Of a stretch of 64,000 bases of DNA, positions 7,856 to 17,778 are shown piece by piece (within the stretch, counting starts at the first letter, position 1; every line of letters starts with the position of its first letter). The DNA comes from Synechococcus sp. CS-1331 (GTDB taxonomy: Bacteria > Cyanobacteriota > Cyanobacteriia > PCC-6307 > Cyanobiaceae), in contig JAHLYQ010000038.1 in assembly GCA_025127975.1 (NCBI GenBank), positions 62,001 to 126,000 of the forward strand, read 5' to 3'. The notes beneath the pieces are model-generated. The model was not told the DNA's origin. It saw only the letters and a program-made list of their open reading frames with translations, and did no database searches. The translations under genes and the position numbers were made by a program.

Positions 7856-9232
7856 GTGAAGGATTGGCCAGCGCGCTTGGAAAGCCTCACCACCGGCAAC
7901 AGCGTGGCGGTGACCATCACCGGCCTCTCCCATGACGGCCAAGGAGTGGCCCGATTGGATGATCGGGTCCTTTTTGTGGCGGGTGCCCTGCCGGGGGAGC
8001 AGGTTCAGGTTCGGCTCACCCATAGGGCCAAGCGCCACTGGCTGGCGGAGCTTCAGGAGGTGAAGACCCCAGCTCCGGAGCGGCGCAAGCCCCCCTGCAT
8101 CCTGGCCGACAACTGCGGTGGCTGCAGCCTGCAGCACTTTGAGGATCGGGGCCAGCAGCACTGGAAGCACCAGAAGGTGGTAGATGCCATGCGGCGAATT
8201 GCCCACCTGGATCAGCCTGTTGCCCCATTACTGGCCTCCGCCGATGGCCTGGGTTATCGCAATCGGGCCATCATCCCGCTGGAGCGCTGCGAAGACGGCC
8301 GACTGCGGGCGGGCTTCTACCGCAGGGGCAGCCACAGCATCGTCAATATGAACCACTGCCCGGTACTGGATCCGCGCCTAGATGGCCTGATCGCCCCTCT
8401 CAAGGCAGACCTGGAGGCAAGTGACTGGCCCGTTGACCGGGATTGCCGTGAGGGGGGTGGGCTGCGCCACCTGGCGCTTCGCATCGGCCACCACAGCGGC
8501 GAGCTGCTGATCACCCTGGTGAGCAGTCACGCCGATCTTGATGGGCTGGAGTTCCTGGCTGGCCAATGGCTGGGGCGCTGGCCGGAGCTGGTGGGGGTCT
8601 GTCTAAACCTCCAACCCCATCCCACCAACACCTTGATGGGAGAGGAGACCAGGGTGGTTGCCGGCCGGGGCTGGTTGCGGGAATCGTTCTGCAATCTCCA
8701 GTTGCGGATTGGGGCAGACACCTTTTTTCAGGTCCACACCCAGCAGGCGGAGCGGGTGGTGCCCCTGCTGTTATCGGCCCTGGCGGCCATCCCAGCCGGA
8801 GTGATGGTTGACGCCTACAGCGGCATTGGCACCTACAGCCTGCCGGTGGCCGCGGCGGGCTGGCATGTCCACGGCATCGAGCTCAGCCAGGAGGCGGTGA
8901 ATCAGGCAAAAACCAATGCCAGCGAAAATGGCCTTAGCGGTCGGGCTTCCTTTGAAACCGGTGTGGTGGCCCAATGTCTAGCTGAGCACCTGGGCCACTG
9001 CGACGCCCTCTTCCTAGATCCCCCCCGCAAGGGGCTCGACCCTGTGACGATTGGGGCAATCCGGGAACATCCCCCTACCCACCTCATCTATCTCAGCTGC
9101 GATCCAGCCACCCTGGCCCGCGACCTGGCCATGCTTGTGGCCGGGGGCCTCTACCAGTTGGAGTCGCTGCAGCCGCTCGATTTCTTCCCCCAAACCAGCC
9201 ACGTGGAGACCTTGGCAGTGCTGAGGCGGTGA
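7856..9232 (+). CDS. rlmD: 23S rRNA (uracil-C5)-methyltransferase, RlmD/TrmA family
   Basis: The 458-aa product has an N-terminal TRAM domain (residues about 12-70, [20 protein letters not shown]), an iron-sulfur cluster motif with Cys81, Cys87, Cys90 and Cys168, and a C-terminal SAM-dependent methyltransferase. The methyltransferase shows [25 protein letters not shown] and the catalytic-loop [12 protein letters not shown] containing the nucleophilic Cys of m5U enzymes. It transfers methyl from SAM to a uridine in 23S rRNA; whether it acts at U1939 (RlmD) or U747 (RlmC-like) is not decided here. The start is GTG at 7856. It converges on pheT with stop codons directly abutting. Confidence 0.88.
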   Translation: MKDWPARLESLTTGNSVAVTITGLSHDGQGVARLDDRVLFVAGALPGEQVQVRLTHRAKRHWLAELQEVKTPAPERRKPPCILADNCGGCSLQHFEDRGQQHWKHQKVVDAMRRIAHLDQPVAPLLASADGLGYRNRAIIPLERCEDGRLRAGFYRRGSHSIVNMNHCPVLDPRLDGLIAPLKADLEASDWPVDRDCREGGGLRHLALRIGHHSGELLITLVSSHADLDGLEFLAGQWLGRWPELVGVCLNLQPHPTNTLMGEETRVVAGRGWLRESFCNLQLRIGADTFFQVHTQQAERVVPLLLSALAAIPAGVMVDAYSGIGTYSLPVAAAGWHVHGIELSQEAVNQAKTNASENGLSGRASFETGVVAQCLAEHLGHCDALFLDPPRKGLDPVTIGAIREHPPTHLIYLSCDPATLARDLAMLVAGGLYQLESLQPLDFFPQTSHVETLAVLRR

Positions 9233-11683
9233 TCAACAGCGCAACTGGGCCCCGAACTGGTTTTCTAAGGCGGTCTGAATGCCGGCATGGGACAGGTCCA
9301 CCTCCTCGTCGGTAAGGGTGCGCTTGGCATCGCGGTAACGCAGCCGGAATGCCTGACTGCATTGGCCAATTGCCAGCTGTTCACCCACGTAACGATCAAC
9401 CAGTTCGGCTTGCTCCAGTAGGGGTTTGCCGGCCTTGCGGATCAGCTTGAGCAGGTCGGCTGCACAGACATCGGCCGAAACCACAACCGCCAGGTCCCGC
9501 TCCGATGCGGGCACGGTCGCAAAGGGCGCAAAGGCGGGCTGCCAGCGGTTGCGCCGGGTGGCTGCGGTCAGCAGAGCGTCCAGTTCCAACTCGAACACGT
9601 AGGTGCCCAGCGGTAGATCCAAATCCCCGGCCTGCTGGGGGTGCAGTTGGCCAAACCAGCCACCGGGGCGACCCTCGACGATCAGCTGGGCAGAGCGGCC
9701 CGGGTGGAGCAGGGGATGGCTGGCCAGGGGCCGATCTTCCGTGGGAATCGCCAGCGCCCCTAGGGCCTGCTGCAACACCCCCCTGGCCTGGTAGTAGGTC
9801 GGCGGCTGGGCCTTGGCACTGGTGCTCCAGCGCTCTGAACGACGTTCACCGCAGATCACCCCTACCAGCAACTGCCGAGCGGATTGATTCGCATCGGAGC
9901 TGAAAACCTGGCCGATTTCAAAGGCCCAAAAGCCTGATTGCCCGCTTTGACAGTTGCGGCGGGCAGCGGCAAGCAGCTCGCCATGGAGGTTGTCTCGCAG
10001 GTAGCCGTAGTCGGCCAGGAGAGGATTGGCCAGGGGAATGCGCCCAGGAGCCGCCGCCACCAGCGAGAGGCTGCAGGCCTCCTGCAACCCAGCGGCGGCC
10101 AAATGGCGCCTGAGCCGCCGCTCCGCCTGCTGGGCAGGATCGAGTCCACCGGGTTCGAGGGGGTCGGGCAGGTGGCAGGCGAATTGGTCATAGCCCACTA
10201 GGCGGGCCACTTCCTCGATCAGGTCCACCTCCCGTTGCAGATCAATCGAACGGGCTGGGGGGACGCTCACCTGCCATCCTTCGCCGCTTTCGAGCTCCTC
10301 CATGCAGCAGCCCAAGGCGCTGAGGGTAGAAGTGATGCGTCCATCGCTGAGGTCAGCCCAGGAGCCTTCCTGCTGCACCGGCCCCAGCAGGTTGTGGAGC
10401 GCGTCCCGACGCAGCTCGATGGGCTGAAAAGGAACTTGGGGACGCTGGTGCAACCAGCGCCCGGTGACCTGGGCGCCGCAGAGTTCCATAAGGAGGGCAA
10501 CGGCGCGGTCAGCAGCTGACAGGGTGTTTTCCGGTGGCAGACCTTTTTCAAAACGGCTGCTCGCCTCGGTGCGCAGCCCCACGCTCCGGGAGGAACGCCG
10601 CACTGCCTGGGGGGCAAACACGGCCGCTTCCAGCCAGATTGCTGTGGTGCCGCCATGGACGGCTGACTCAGCGCCGCCCATGACCCCGGCCAGGGCAATT
10701 GGCTTGTCTCCGTAGGTCACCACCAGGGCCTCAGCGCTGAGCAGGTGCTGGGTGCCATCCAATCCGGTGAAAGCTTCACCGCTGCTGGCTTGACGCAAGC
10801 CCATGCGGTCGACCTGGGCCAGGCCTGGACGGGTTATGGAAGCAAGCCGCTGGGCGTCGAAGGCATGCAGGGGTTGGCCGGTTTCGAGCATCACCAAATT
10901 GGTGATGTCGACCACATTGTTGATGGGACGGAGACCAGCCTTCTCCAGCCGCTGTTGCAGCCAGGGCGGGGAGGGGGCAACCACAAGGGAGTTGAGCCCG
11001 GTAATGCTGAACAGCCCCCCCTGCTCCATGGCGGCCCTGGTCGATTCCCCGACGCTGAGGGACGCGCTGGTTATGGGCTCGGCTGGGGCGCCGAAGTGGG
11101 TTTGGCCGCCCAGCAGGGCTGCCACTTCCCGGGCAATGCCCTGCATTGACATTCCATCGGGCCTGTTGGCGGTGATCGCCAGCTCCAACACCTGGTCGTC
11201 CAGACCCAGGCTGGGCCCCACCGCTGTGCCCAAAGACGGCAGGTCCGCCAGCAGGTCATCGAGGATGGCAATGCCATCGGCTTCGGCCGGCAGCCCAAGT
11301 TCGGCGAGGGAGCAGATCATGCCGCTGCTGGCTACCCCGCGAAGCTCGGCCGGCTTGATTGTGAGCTTGACGGCAGGCAGGGTTGCCCCGACGAGGGCAA
11401 CTGGCACGTGGATCCCTGCCCGCACGTTGGGCGCACCGCAGACGATTTGAAGGGGTTCGCTGGATCCCACATCCACTTGACAGACGCTGAGTTTGTCGGC
11501 GTTGGGATGGGCCTGGCGATCGCGCACAAAACCCACTACCACCCCCTCGGCACGGGCAGAGAGGTCTTCGATGGCGTCCACCTCAAAACCTGCCAGCGAG
11601 AGCCGCTCAGCCAGGGCATCTGCGGCAAGGGACTGGCCAGGGGCGCTCACCAGCTCCTGCAACCACTGGAGCGAGACGCGCAT
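9233..11683 (-). CDS. pheT: Phenylalanyl-tRNA synthetase beta subunit
   Basis: The 816-aa product has the bacterial PheT architecture: N-terminal MRVSLQWLQELV, an EMAP/tRNA-binding OB domain at about 40-150, the B3/B4 editing domain, B5, the catalytic-like core, and a C-terminal ferredoxin-fold anticodon-binding domain (PAFAPFATVPASERDLAVVV onwards). It pairs with PheS, not seen here, as an alpha2-beta2 enzyme charging tRNA-Phe. Length is normal. The ATG at 11683 gives the canonical N-terminus. The 112 nt separating it from rpmG serve as a divergent promoter region. Confidence 0.96.
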   Translation of the reverse strand: MRVSLQWLQELVSAPGQSLAADALAERLSLAGFEVDAIEDLSARAEGVVVGFVRDRQAHPNADKLSVCQVDVGSSEPLQIVCGAPNVRAGIHVPVALVGATLPAVKLTIKPAELRGVASSGMICSLAELGLPAEADGIAILDDLLADLPSLGTAVGPSLGLDDQVLELAITANRPDGMSMQGIAREVAALLGGQTHFGAPAEPITSASLSVGESTRAAMEQGGLFSITGLNSLVVAPSPPWLQQRLEKAGLRPINNVVDITNLVMLETGQPLHAFDAQRLASITRPGLAQVDRMGLRQASSGEAFTGLDGTQHLLSAEALVVTYGDKPIALAGVMGGAESAVHGGTTAIWLEAAVFAPQAVRRSSRSVGLRTEASSRFEKGLPPENTLSAADRAVALLMELCGAQVTGRWLHQRPQVPFQPIELRRDALHNLLGPVQQEGSWADLSDGRITSTLSALGCCMEELESGEGWQVSVPPARSIDLQREVDLIEEVARLVGYDQFACHLPDPLEPGGLDPAQQAERRLRRHLAAAGLQEACSLSLVAAAPGRIPLANPLLADYGYLRDNLHGELLAAARRNCQSGQSGFWAFEIGQVFSSDANQSARQLLVGVICGERRSERWSTSAKAQPPTYYQARGVLQQALGALAIPTEDRPLASHPLLHPGRSAQLIVEGRPGGWFGQLHPQQAGDLDLPLGTYVFELELDALLTAATRRNRWQPAFAPFATVPASERDLAVVVSADVCAADLLKLIRKAGKPLLEQAELVDRYVGEQLAIGQCSQAFRLRYRDAKRTLTDEEVDLSHAGIQTALENQFGAQLRC

Positions 11684-11795
11684 TAAGCCGTTGCTTCAAG
11701 TAGGTCGATCCTAGGGATCGGTCGGGGAGGGGTACAGCGGGCAGGTAAGGTGGGCCCTTATCCTTTCGCATCGCATTAGCGGCGCAACGTCCTTC

Positions 11796-11990
11796 ATGGC
11801 TAAAAACAAGGGCGTCCGGATCGTGATCACTCTTGAGTGCACTGAATGCCGGTCCAACCCCGCCAAGCGTTCTCCAGGTGTGTCCCGCTACACCACCGAG
11901 AAGAACCGTCGAAACACCACCGAACGGCTGGAACTGAAGAAGTTCTGCACCCACTGCAACGCCACCACGGTGCACAAGGAAATCAAGTGA
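11796..11990 (+). CDS. rpmG: 50S ribosomal protein L33
   Basis: A 64-aa L33 with the normal bacterial N-terminus ([18 protein letters not shown]) and two CxxC pairs (CTEC and CTHC) forming the zinc ribbon of the Cys-containing form. The protein binds 23S rRNA near the E site. rpsR follows after 47 nt and rnr after that, a gene order common in picocyanobacteria and consistent with one transcript. Confidence 0.96.
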   Translation: MAKNKGVRIVITLECTECRSNPAKRSPGVSRYTTEKNRRNTTERLELKKFCTHCNATTVHKEIK

Positions 11991-12037
11991 GTGCTTGACG
12001 CACTTCCGATTCTCGTCACCTGCCGTTCTCCCCAACC

Positions 12038-12259
12038 ATGTCCAGTTCCTTCTTCAAAAAACGCCTTTCGCCGATCAAGCCGGGCGATCCCATCGATTAC
12101 AAAGATGTGGATCTACTCAAGAAATTCATCACCGAAAGGGGCAAAATCCTGCCCCGCCGGCTCACCGGCCTCACCGCCAAGCAGCAGCGCGACCTCACCA
12201 ACGCGGTCAAGCGGGCCCGGATCGTGGCCCTGCTGCCATTCGTGAATCCAGAGGGCTGA
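12038..12259 (+). CDS. rpsR: 30S ribosomal protein S18
   Basis: A 73-aa S18 with the typical blocks [40 protein letters not shown] and the basic C-terminal [10 protein letters not shown]. It binds 16S rRNA together with S6 in the platform of the small subunit. It is in the rpmG-rpsR-rnr string; rnr starts within about 45 nt of its stop. Confidence 0.96.
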
Positions 12260-12302
12260 TTCCCTGGCCTCCCCAACCCTCCACGACGGCGACCTGGTCG
12301 GC

Positions 12303-14300
12303 GTGCTGGAGTCCCACGCAGCCCAGCTGGCCGTCGTGGAAAGCCTGCAGGGCAGCAAGGCCCGCCTGAGGGTTGGCTTCGAGGCCAAATCCCAGCTGTT
12401 GCCGCAACGCCAGCTGGAGCTGCTCTGCCCCCTGCGCGGTGCCACTGCTCCGCCCCTGCGGCTTGGGGCAGAGCCCTGGGCCCTGGATCCGGCGGCCATC
12501 GAACGAGCCCGTCCCGAGCGTCGCGCCTGGGGCGCAGCCTGGCTCTTGCTGCTGGAATCGGATGAGACTATTGGGATAGGTGATTTCACCGACCTGGTGT
12601 GCGGTGGTACCGGGCCGGCCCAAGTCGCGGCCTGCTGGCTGGCCCTGGTGGGAAGCCAGAGCTGGTTTCGCCTGCGCCAGGGGCAGATTGAAGCCCGCAG
12701 TGGTGCGGAGTTGCGCAACCTGCGCCGTGATCGGCGCCGCAAGGCCCTGATCGAGCAGCAGGAGCGGGCCTGGCTGGAGCTGCTGCGCCGCCGCCAGCCG
12801 CCTGGACCGGGCCTGAACCCCGACCATCGCCAGCGCCTGGAGCTGCTCAAACAGCTGGCCGGCGGCAGCATCGAGCTCAGCGAACTGGCTGCCCCCCTGC
12901 GCCGGAGCCTCACAGCCCTGCACCTGGGCAGCGATCACGGCGCCCTGCGCCATCTGCTGGTCGAGTTGGGCCAGTGGGATCCCCACCAGTTGCTCTCCAT
13001 GGCGGGGACCCCCTGGAGCAGCGGCTTCAGCACTGCCCAAGAGGCTGAGGCCAGCCGCCTGCTTGCCCTTCACCTAGACCCCCTGCCCAGCGATGGGGCC
13101 CGCCTGGATCTCAGCGGCCAGCGCTGCGTCACCATCGATGACGACGACACGCGCGACATCGACGATGGCCTGGGCCTGGAGCGCCGCAACGACGGCAGCC
13201 TGCGCCTCTGGATCCATGTGGCAGATCCCGACCGGCTGATCGAGGCCGGCTCGCTGCTCGATCTCGAGGCCTGCCGCCGCGGCAGCAGCCTCTACCTGGC
13301 ACGCGGCAACCAGCCGATGTTTCCGGAGGCCCTCTCCACCGGCCCCTTGAGCCTGCGCCAGGGGGTGCGCTCGGCCGCTTGGAGCACCTGGGTAGAGCTC
13401 GACGAAGACGGAGCCATCGCGGCCTATGGGATCACACGAAGCTGGGTGAAACCCACCTTCAGGCTCAGCTACGCCGATGCCGACGAGCTGATTGAGCTGG
13501 CCCCCCCCCAGGAGCCAGACCTGGCCGATCTCGAACGGCTCCTGCAGCGGCGACGGACCTGGCGGCTAGGCCAGGGAGCCCTGCTGCTTGACCTGCCTGA
13601 AGGCCGCATTCGCTGCCGCGACGGCGAGCCGGTGCTGGAGGTCAGCGAAGTTTGCCCATCACGCCAGCTGGTGGCCGAGGCGATGGTGCTCGCCGGGGCC
13701 GTCGCCGCCCGCTTCGGCATCGAGCAGGGCCTGGCCCTGCCCTATCGCAGCCAGCCTGAGGCAGAGCTGCCACCGGCCGCTGAGCTCCAGGCCCTGCCCC
13801 AGGGGGCCGTGCGCTTCGCCGCTATCAAGCGCTGCCTCAGCCGTGGGCTGATGGGCACCCAGCCGGCCCCCCACTTCAGCCTGGGACTGCCGGCCTATGT
13901 GCAGGCCACCTCCCCGATTCGCCGCTACGGCGATCTGGTGGTGCAGCGTCAAATCGGTGCCCAGCTCAGCGGCGGGCCGGTGCTCGACGAGCCGGAGGTA
14001 CGGGCCCTGATCGAGCAGTTTGATTGTGCCGTCCGCGAAGGAATCGGCATATCCCGCGAAGATCAGCGCCACTGGCAGCAGGTGTGGTTTGAAACCCACC
14101 GCACTGGCCAGTGGCAAGCGGAATTTCTGCGCTGGCTGCGGCCCCAGGACCGGCTGGGGCTCGTGCGCATCGACGAGCTGGCAATGGATCTGGCCGCGGA
14201 TTGTCCCCAGGGTGCCCAACCCGGTGCAGCGCTGCTGCTGCGGGTGCAGCAGGTGGATTCGCTGCGGGACCAGCTGCGGCTGGTGGCAGCTTCCGGATGA
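12303..14300 (+). CDS. Exoribonuclease of the RNase II/R family (RNB domain)
   Basis: Product of about 665 aa. The RNB catalytic domain begins near residue 270: CVTIDDDDTRDIDDGL carries the Asp cluster that binds the catalytic metals, followed by WIHVADPDRLI and SLYLARGNQPMFPEALS. Further conserved blocks are YVQATSPIRRYGDLVVQRQI and a C-terminal S1-like segment. It degrades RNA 3' to 5' processively; known cyanobacterial homologues are annotated as RNase II or R. The GTG at 12303 is the first ordinary start, but the preceding codons read SPTLHDGDLVG, which looks family-like, so a non-standard upstream start (CTG at 12264) is possible. It converges on the next gene with a 15-nt gap. Confidence 0.88.
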   Translation: MLESHAAQLAVVESLQGSKARLRVGFEAKSQLLPQRQLELLCPLRGATAPPLRLGAEPWALDPAAIERARPERRAWGAAWLLLLESDETIGIGDFTDLVCGGTGPAQVAACWLALVGSQSWFRLRQGQIEARSGAELRNLRRDRRRKALIEQQERAWLELLRRRQPPGPGLNPDHRQRLELLKQLAGGSIELSELAAPLRRSLTALHLGSDHGALRHLLVELGQWDPHQLLSMAGTPWSSGFSTAQEAEASRLLALHLDPLPSDGARLDLSGQRCVTIDDDDTRDIDDGLGLERRNDGSLRLWIHVADPDRLIEAGSLLDLEACRRGSSLYLARGNQPMFPEALSTGPLSLRQGVRSAAWSTWVELDEDGAIAAYGITRSWVKPTFRLSYADADELIELAPPQEPDLADLERLLQRRRTWRLGQGALLLDLPEGRIRCRDGEPVLEVSEVCPSRQLVAEAMVLAGAVAARFGIEQGLALPYRSQPEAELPPAAELQALPQGAVRFAAIKRCLSRGLMGTQPAPHFSLGLPAYVQATSPIRRYGDLVVQRQIGAQLSGGPVLDEPEVRALIEQFDCAVREGIGISREDQRHWQQVWFETHRTGQWQAEFLRWLRPQDRLGLVRIDELAMDLAADCPQGAQPGAALLLRVQQVDSLRDQLRLVAASG

Positions 14301-14315
14301 GCCCGGCTGGGTCCC

Positions 14316-16133
14316 TCAAGCCAGCCGCGACACCCGCAGCCACGACCCCCAGGGATTGCAGCAGCCGATCAGGGCCACCAGCTGGCCGCTTTGCTGGGCC
14401 GCCAGCCAATGGTGCATGGCGGGTTCCAGGGTGATCAACTGCCAATCGCCTAAGCCGTCCTTGCGCAGCAGCCGGTAACCACCCTCACCGTCGCATCGCA
14501 ACTCGCCCTCAAGCAGCTGCTCAGCCGGCTCGGCAGGAGCGACCGCAGGATCGAGGCGGGCTGGCCAGCCCTGCAGGCTGCCGCCTGCGCCCAGCAGGGC
14601 CGGATCCTGCAAGGCGGCCCGCTGGCGGGCCGCCCAATCCGGATGGTGCCAGGGGGTGTCCCACAGGGGCATCGGCCCGGCCGGGGCGAGGGCATCACCG
14701 ATCAGGGTCTCCTGCAGCAGCCGGGGCGCCAATTCCGCCGGCAGGCAGCCAATCCGGATACAGAGCGCTGCTGCCGCACCAGCTGCCTGGCCCGTATTGA
14801 GGATCAGGGGCTGGAGGCGGGTGGCGCCGTTGGCCATGTGACTAGTGCTGGTGCCCTTATCGGCCGCCAACAGGTTCTCGACGCCGGCGCTCACCAGGGC
14901 ACCGTAGGGAATGGTGAAGGGCGTGCCGCTCCAGCGGCCACCCCAACGGCAACTCTTGGGGGCCAGGGGCCAATCGGGCCCGGGATAGTGGTGGTCGTTG
15001 GCGTAGTTGCCCACGGCGATTGCACTGAGCTGGCCGTCATCGCCCCTGCTGGGGGGGGCAATCGACGCACCGGCAGCCTGGGGCAGCAGGTCCTGTTCGC
15101 GCACCAACTCCCGGCCCACCAGGCGACGGCCCTCTCGCCAGTAGGGCATCAGGGCTAGGGCCTCCGCACCGCTGAGCTGGCCATCTTTGGCGCCATGGCT
15201 GGGGAAGCAGGCTGCCGCCCGCAGCCAACCGCCGCTGGCCGCATGCAGCGCCGCTGCAAAAGCCTGGCTATGGGCCCGCATGGCCCCGTACACGGCCTGT
15301 CGACGCTGCGGATCGGGACCAAATAGCTCGCCGAGCCCTTCATGCCAGTCATTGCCGTGCAGCGGCCAATTCAGCATCACCAAACCACCCGGCAGCCGCC
15401 CGTAGGTGATGGTGCGCTCGAGGCCGAAGGCGGCGGCGGCATCGGTGAATGGGGCTGGCAGGGGCGGATGGGGCCCGGCGCTATCGGGCCCTGGTGGCTT
15501 GTCAGCGGCCAGCTGGCCCATCACCACCCAGGTGGGCGACTGCACCGGCTGCTGGCGGAAAAACGGCTCCGTCTCGAGCCGCTGACGGCTGGGGGCACTG
15601 GGTTCCCCCCACTGTTCATGAGCTTCCCAGCCAAAGCGAAAGGGCACGTCCGCCAGCGCAAAGGTGTCGCCGCGATCGCTGCCGTCGATCAGCAGTTGCA
15701 GATCCAGCCTGATGGTGCGCTCGCCGCGGCAGAGCTCGAGGGCCTCGATTCGAGCGCCCCGCCGCCGGATCGCCGCCAGGGTGGTCGATGGCCACCAGCG
15801 CAGCCTGGGTTCGGCCCGGCACCAGTCACGCAGCACCGCCTCGGCCGTGGCGGGCCGGTAGCCGAAGCAACTCACCCAGTTGTGATCCAGCCCGCCCGGC
15901 TCCCGCCGCTGCAGCTCCCGCAGAAAGGCCCCCCAGAGCCCGGTCTGCCAGGGGCTGAGCTCGTTGCCATCGGGGCAGCAGACCCCGGCGGCGCTCACCA
16001 TGCCGCCGAGCCAGGCCCCTGGGGTGAGCAGCAGGGTGTCTGCCCCCCCCCGGGCGGCCTGCAGGGCTGCAGCCACGCCGCCCGTTCCCCCGCCCCAAAC
16101 CACCACATCAACCTGCTCGTGGGCGATCGCCAT
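14316..16133 (-). CDS. FAD-dependent oxidoreductase (PF12831-type)
   Basis: From the ATG at 16133 the product is 605 aa. The N-terminus is a Rossmann dinucleotide-binding motif (VDVVVWGGGTGGVAAALQAA), then GAWLGGMVSAAGV, and a conserved DGSDRGD block where FAD-dependent proteins of this type bind the flavin ribose. A late block (NLLAADKGTSTSHMANGATR, then NTGQAAGAAAALC) matches the C-terminal FAD motif of the family. Substrate unknown. In-frame ATGs at 16184 and an earlier start at 16199 exist; the one at 16184 overlaps the metG ATG on the other strand. It is divergent from metG. Confidence 0.8.
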   Translation of the reverse strand: MAIAHEQVDVVVWGGGTGGVAAALQAARGGADTLLLTPGAWLGGMVSAAGVCCPDGNELSPWQTGLWGAFLRELQRREPGGLDHNWVSCFGYRPATAEAVLRDWCRAEPRLRWWPSTTLAAIRRRGARIEALELCRGERTIRLDLQLLIDGSDRGDTFALADVPFRFGWEAHEQWGEPSAPSRQRLETEPFFRQQPVQSPTWVVMGQLAADKPPGPDSAGPHPPLPAPFTDAAAAFGLERTITYGRLPGGLVMLNWPLHGNDWHEGLGELFGPDPQRRQAVYGAMRAHSQAFAAALHAASGGWLRAAACFPSHGAKDGQLSGAEALALMPYWREGRRLVGRELVREQDLLPQAAGASIAPPSRGDDGQLSAIAVGNYANDHHYPGPDWPLAPKSCRWGGRWSGTPFTIPYGALVSAGVENLLAADKGTSTSHMANGATRLQPLILNTGQAAGAAAALCIRIGCLPAELAPRLLQETLIGDALAPAGPMPLWDTPWHHPDWAARQRAALQDPALLGAGGSLQGWPARLDPAVAPAEPAEQLLEGELRCDGEGGYRLLRKDGLGDWQLITLEPAMHHWLAAQQSGQLVALIGCCNPWGSWLRVSRLA

Positions 16134-16182
16134 GGCTGCCGGGCAAGGGCTCAGTGCAGCCCAGCGTGGCAGGGTGGGGTGC

Positions 16183-17778
16183 ATGGCTTTCACCCTCACT
16201 ACCCCCCTCTATTACGTCAACGATCGCGCCCACTTAGGCAGCGCGTACACCACGTTGGCGTGCGATGCGATCGCTCGCTTTCAGCGCTTGAGAGGGGAGC
16301 AGGTTGTGTTCATCACCGGCTGCGATGAGCACGGCCAGAAGATCCAGCGCACCGCTGAAGCCTCCGGGCTCAGTCCCCAGGCCCACTGCGATGCCATCAG
16401 CGCCGGCTACCGCGATCTCTGGAGCCGCTGGCAGATCAGTCACGACAGCTTCATCCGCACCACCAGCCCCCAGCATCAGCAGTTGGTGCGGCAATTCTTT
16501 GCCCGGGTGGAGGCAAATGGCGATGTGGTGGAGGGGCGCCAGCAGGGCTGGTATTGCGTCGCCTGTGAGGAGTTCAAGGACGACGCCCCGGGCAGCCAGG
16601 ATCCGGAATGCATCATTCATCGCAAACCCCTGGAATGGCGCGACGAGGTCAATCTCTTCTTCCGGCTCTCCCGCTATCAGGCTGAGGTAGAGGCCCTGAT
16701 CCAGAGGCCGGGTTTCATCCTGCCGGCCACTCGCCAGAAGGAGGTGGAAAATTTTGTTAGCCAGGGGTTGCGCGATTTCTCGATCTCCCGGCTGGACCTC
16801 CCCTGGGGGATCCCGGTGCCCGGCCACCCGGGCCATACTTTTTATGTGTGGTTTGATGCCCTATTGGGCTATCTCACCGCCCTGCTTGATCCAGACAAAC
16901 CCGCCCTGCTGGAGCAGGTACTCGAGCGGGGTTGGCCCGCCCAGCTGCACGTCATCGGCAAGGACATCTTGCGATTTCACGCTGTGTACTGGCCCGCCAT
17001 GTTGCTTTCGGCAGGACTGCCGCTGCCGGAGCGGGTTTTTGGCCACGGCTTCCTCACCCGGGAAGGCCAGAAAATGGGCAAGTCGCTTGGCAACGTGCTT
17101 GATCCGGAGGTGTTGCTGGAGCGCTGCGGCCGGGATGCGGTGCGCTGGTATCTGCTGCGGGACATCGCCTTCGGCGACGATGGCGATTTCCAGCAGCAGC
17201 GATTCGTCGACCTGGTGAACAACGATCTCGCCAATACGATCGGCAACCTGCTCAACCGCACCTCATCGATGGCACGACGCTGGTTTGCCGATGCGGTGCC
17301 CCCCGCCGGTGAGGCCGCTGCAGCAAGCCATCCCCTGGCCCTTGTAGCCCTTGAGACGGCAAGCAAAGTCAACGAAGCACTTACAACGCTGGATTTTCGT
17401 GGGGCGGCGGAAGCCAGCCTGCAGCTAGCCATATCCGCAAACGGCTATCTCAACGACCAGGCCCCCTGGCAGCGGATGAAGCACGACGACCAGCGGGACC
17501 AGGTGGGATCAGACCTCTACGCGGTGCTGGAAGCCAGCCGTTGGCTGGCGGTGTTGCTGGCCCCGATCGTGCCCGATCTCTCCAGTCGAATGTTGGTGCA
17601 ACTCGGCCAGCAGCCCTTCAGCAGCGATCGTCCAAAGGAGGCTGGCCCTCCCTCTGACCAGCCCCCGGGCCCGCCCCGCTGGCTTGCGGCCCAGCAATGG
17701 GGGGTTCTCCAGCCTGGTCTGGCCCTGCCCGAGCCCGAGCCTGTGATGCGGCGGCTCGAGCTGGATTCACCCCTGTGA
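16183..17778 (+). CDS. metG: Methionyl-tRNA synthetase
   Basis: The 531-aa product is a class I synthetase. The HIGH-type motif is HLGS at residues 17-20 (YYVNDRAHLGSAYTTLACDA) and the KMSKS-type motif is KMGKS at 297-301. The connective peptide has a Cys pair region (CVACEEF, then PECIIH). It charges tRNA-Met, and the only tRNA in this window is an elongator tRNA-Met. No C-terminal EMAP-like dimerisation domain is seen, fitting the short cyanobacterial form. The ATG at 16183 is preferred because the upstream in-frame sequence lies antisense to the oxidoreductase. Its TGA overlaps the lptC ATG. Confidence 0.95.
   Translation: MAFTLTTPLYYVNDRAHLGSAYTTLACDAIARFQRLRGEQVVFITGCDEHGQKIQRTAEASGLSPQAHCDAISAGYRDLWSRWQISHDSFIRTTSPQHQQLVRQFFARVEANGDVVEGRQQGWYCVACEEFKDDAPGSQDPECIIHRKPLEWRDEVNLFFRLSRYQAEVEALIQRPGFILPATRQKEVENFVSQGLRDFSISRLDLPWGIPVPGHPGHTFYVWFDALLGYLTALLDPDKPALLEQVLERGWPAQLHVIGKDILRFHAVYWPAMLLSAGLPLPERVFGHGFLTREGQKMGKSLGNVLDPEVLLERCGRDAVRWYLLRDIAFGDDGDFQQQRFVDLVNNDLANTIGNLLNRTSSMARRWFADAVPPAGEAAAASHPLALVALETASKVNEALTTLDFRGAAEASLQLAISANGYLNDQAPWQRMKHDDQRDQVGSDLYAVLEASRWLAVLLAPIVPDLSSRMLVQLGQQPFSSDRPKEAGPPSDQPPGPPRWLAAQQWGVLQPGLALPEPEPVMRRLELDSPL

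Noticed and set aside
15342..16328. A 328-codon plus-strand frame
   Set aside because: Antisense to the FAD oxidoreductase and overlapping the metG start in a different frame.
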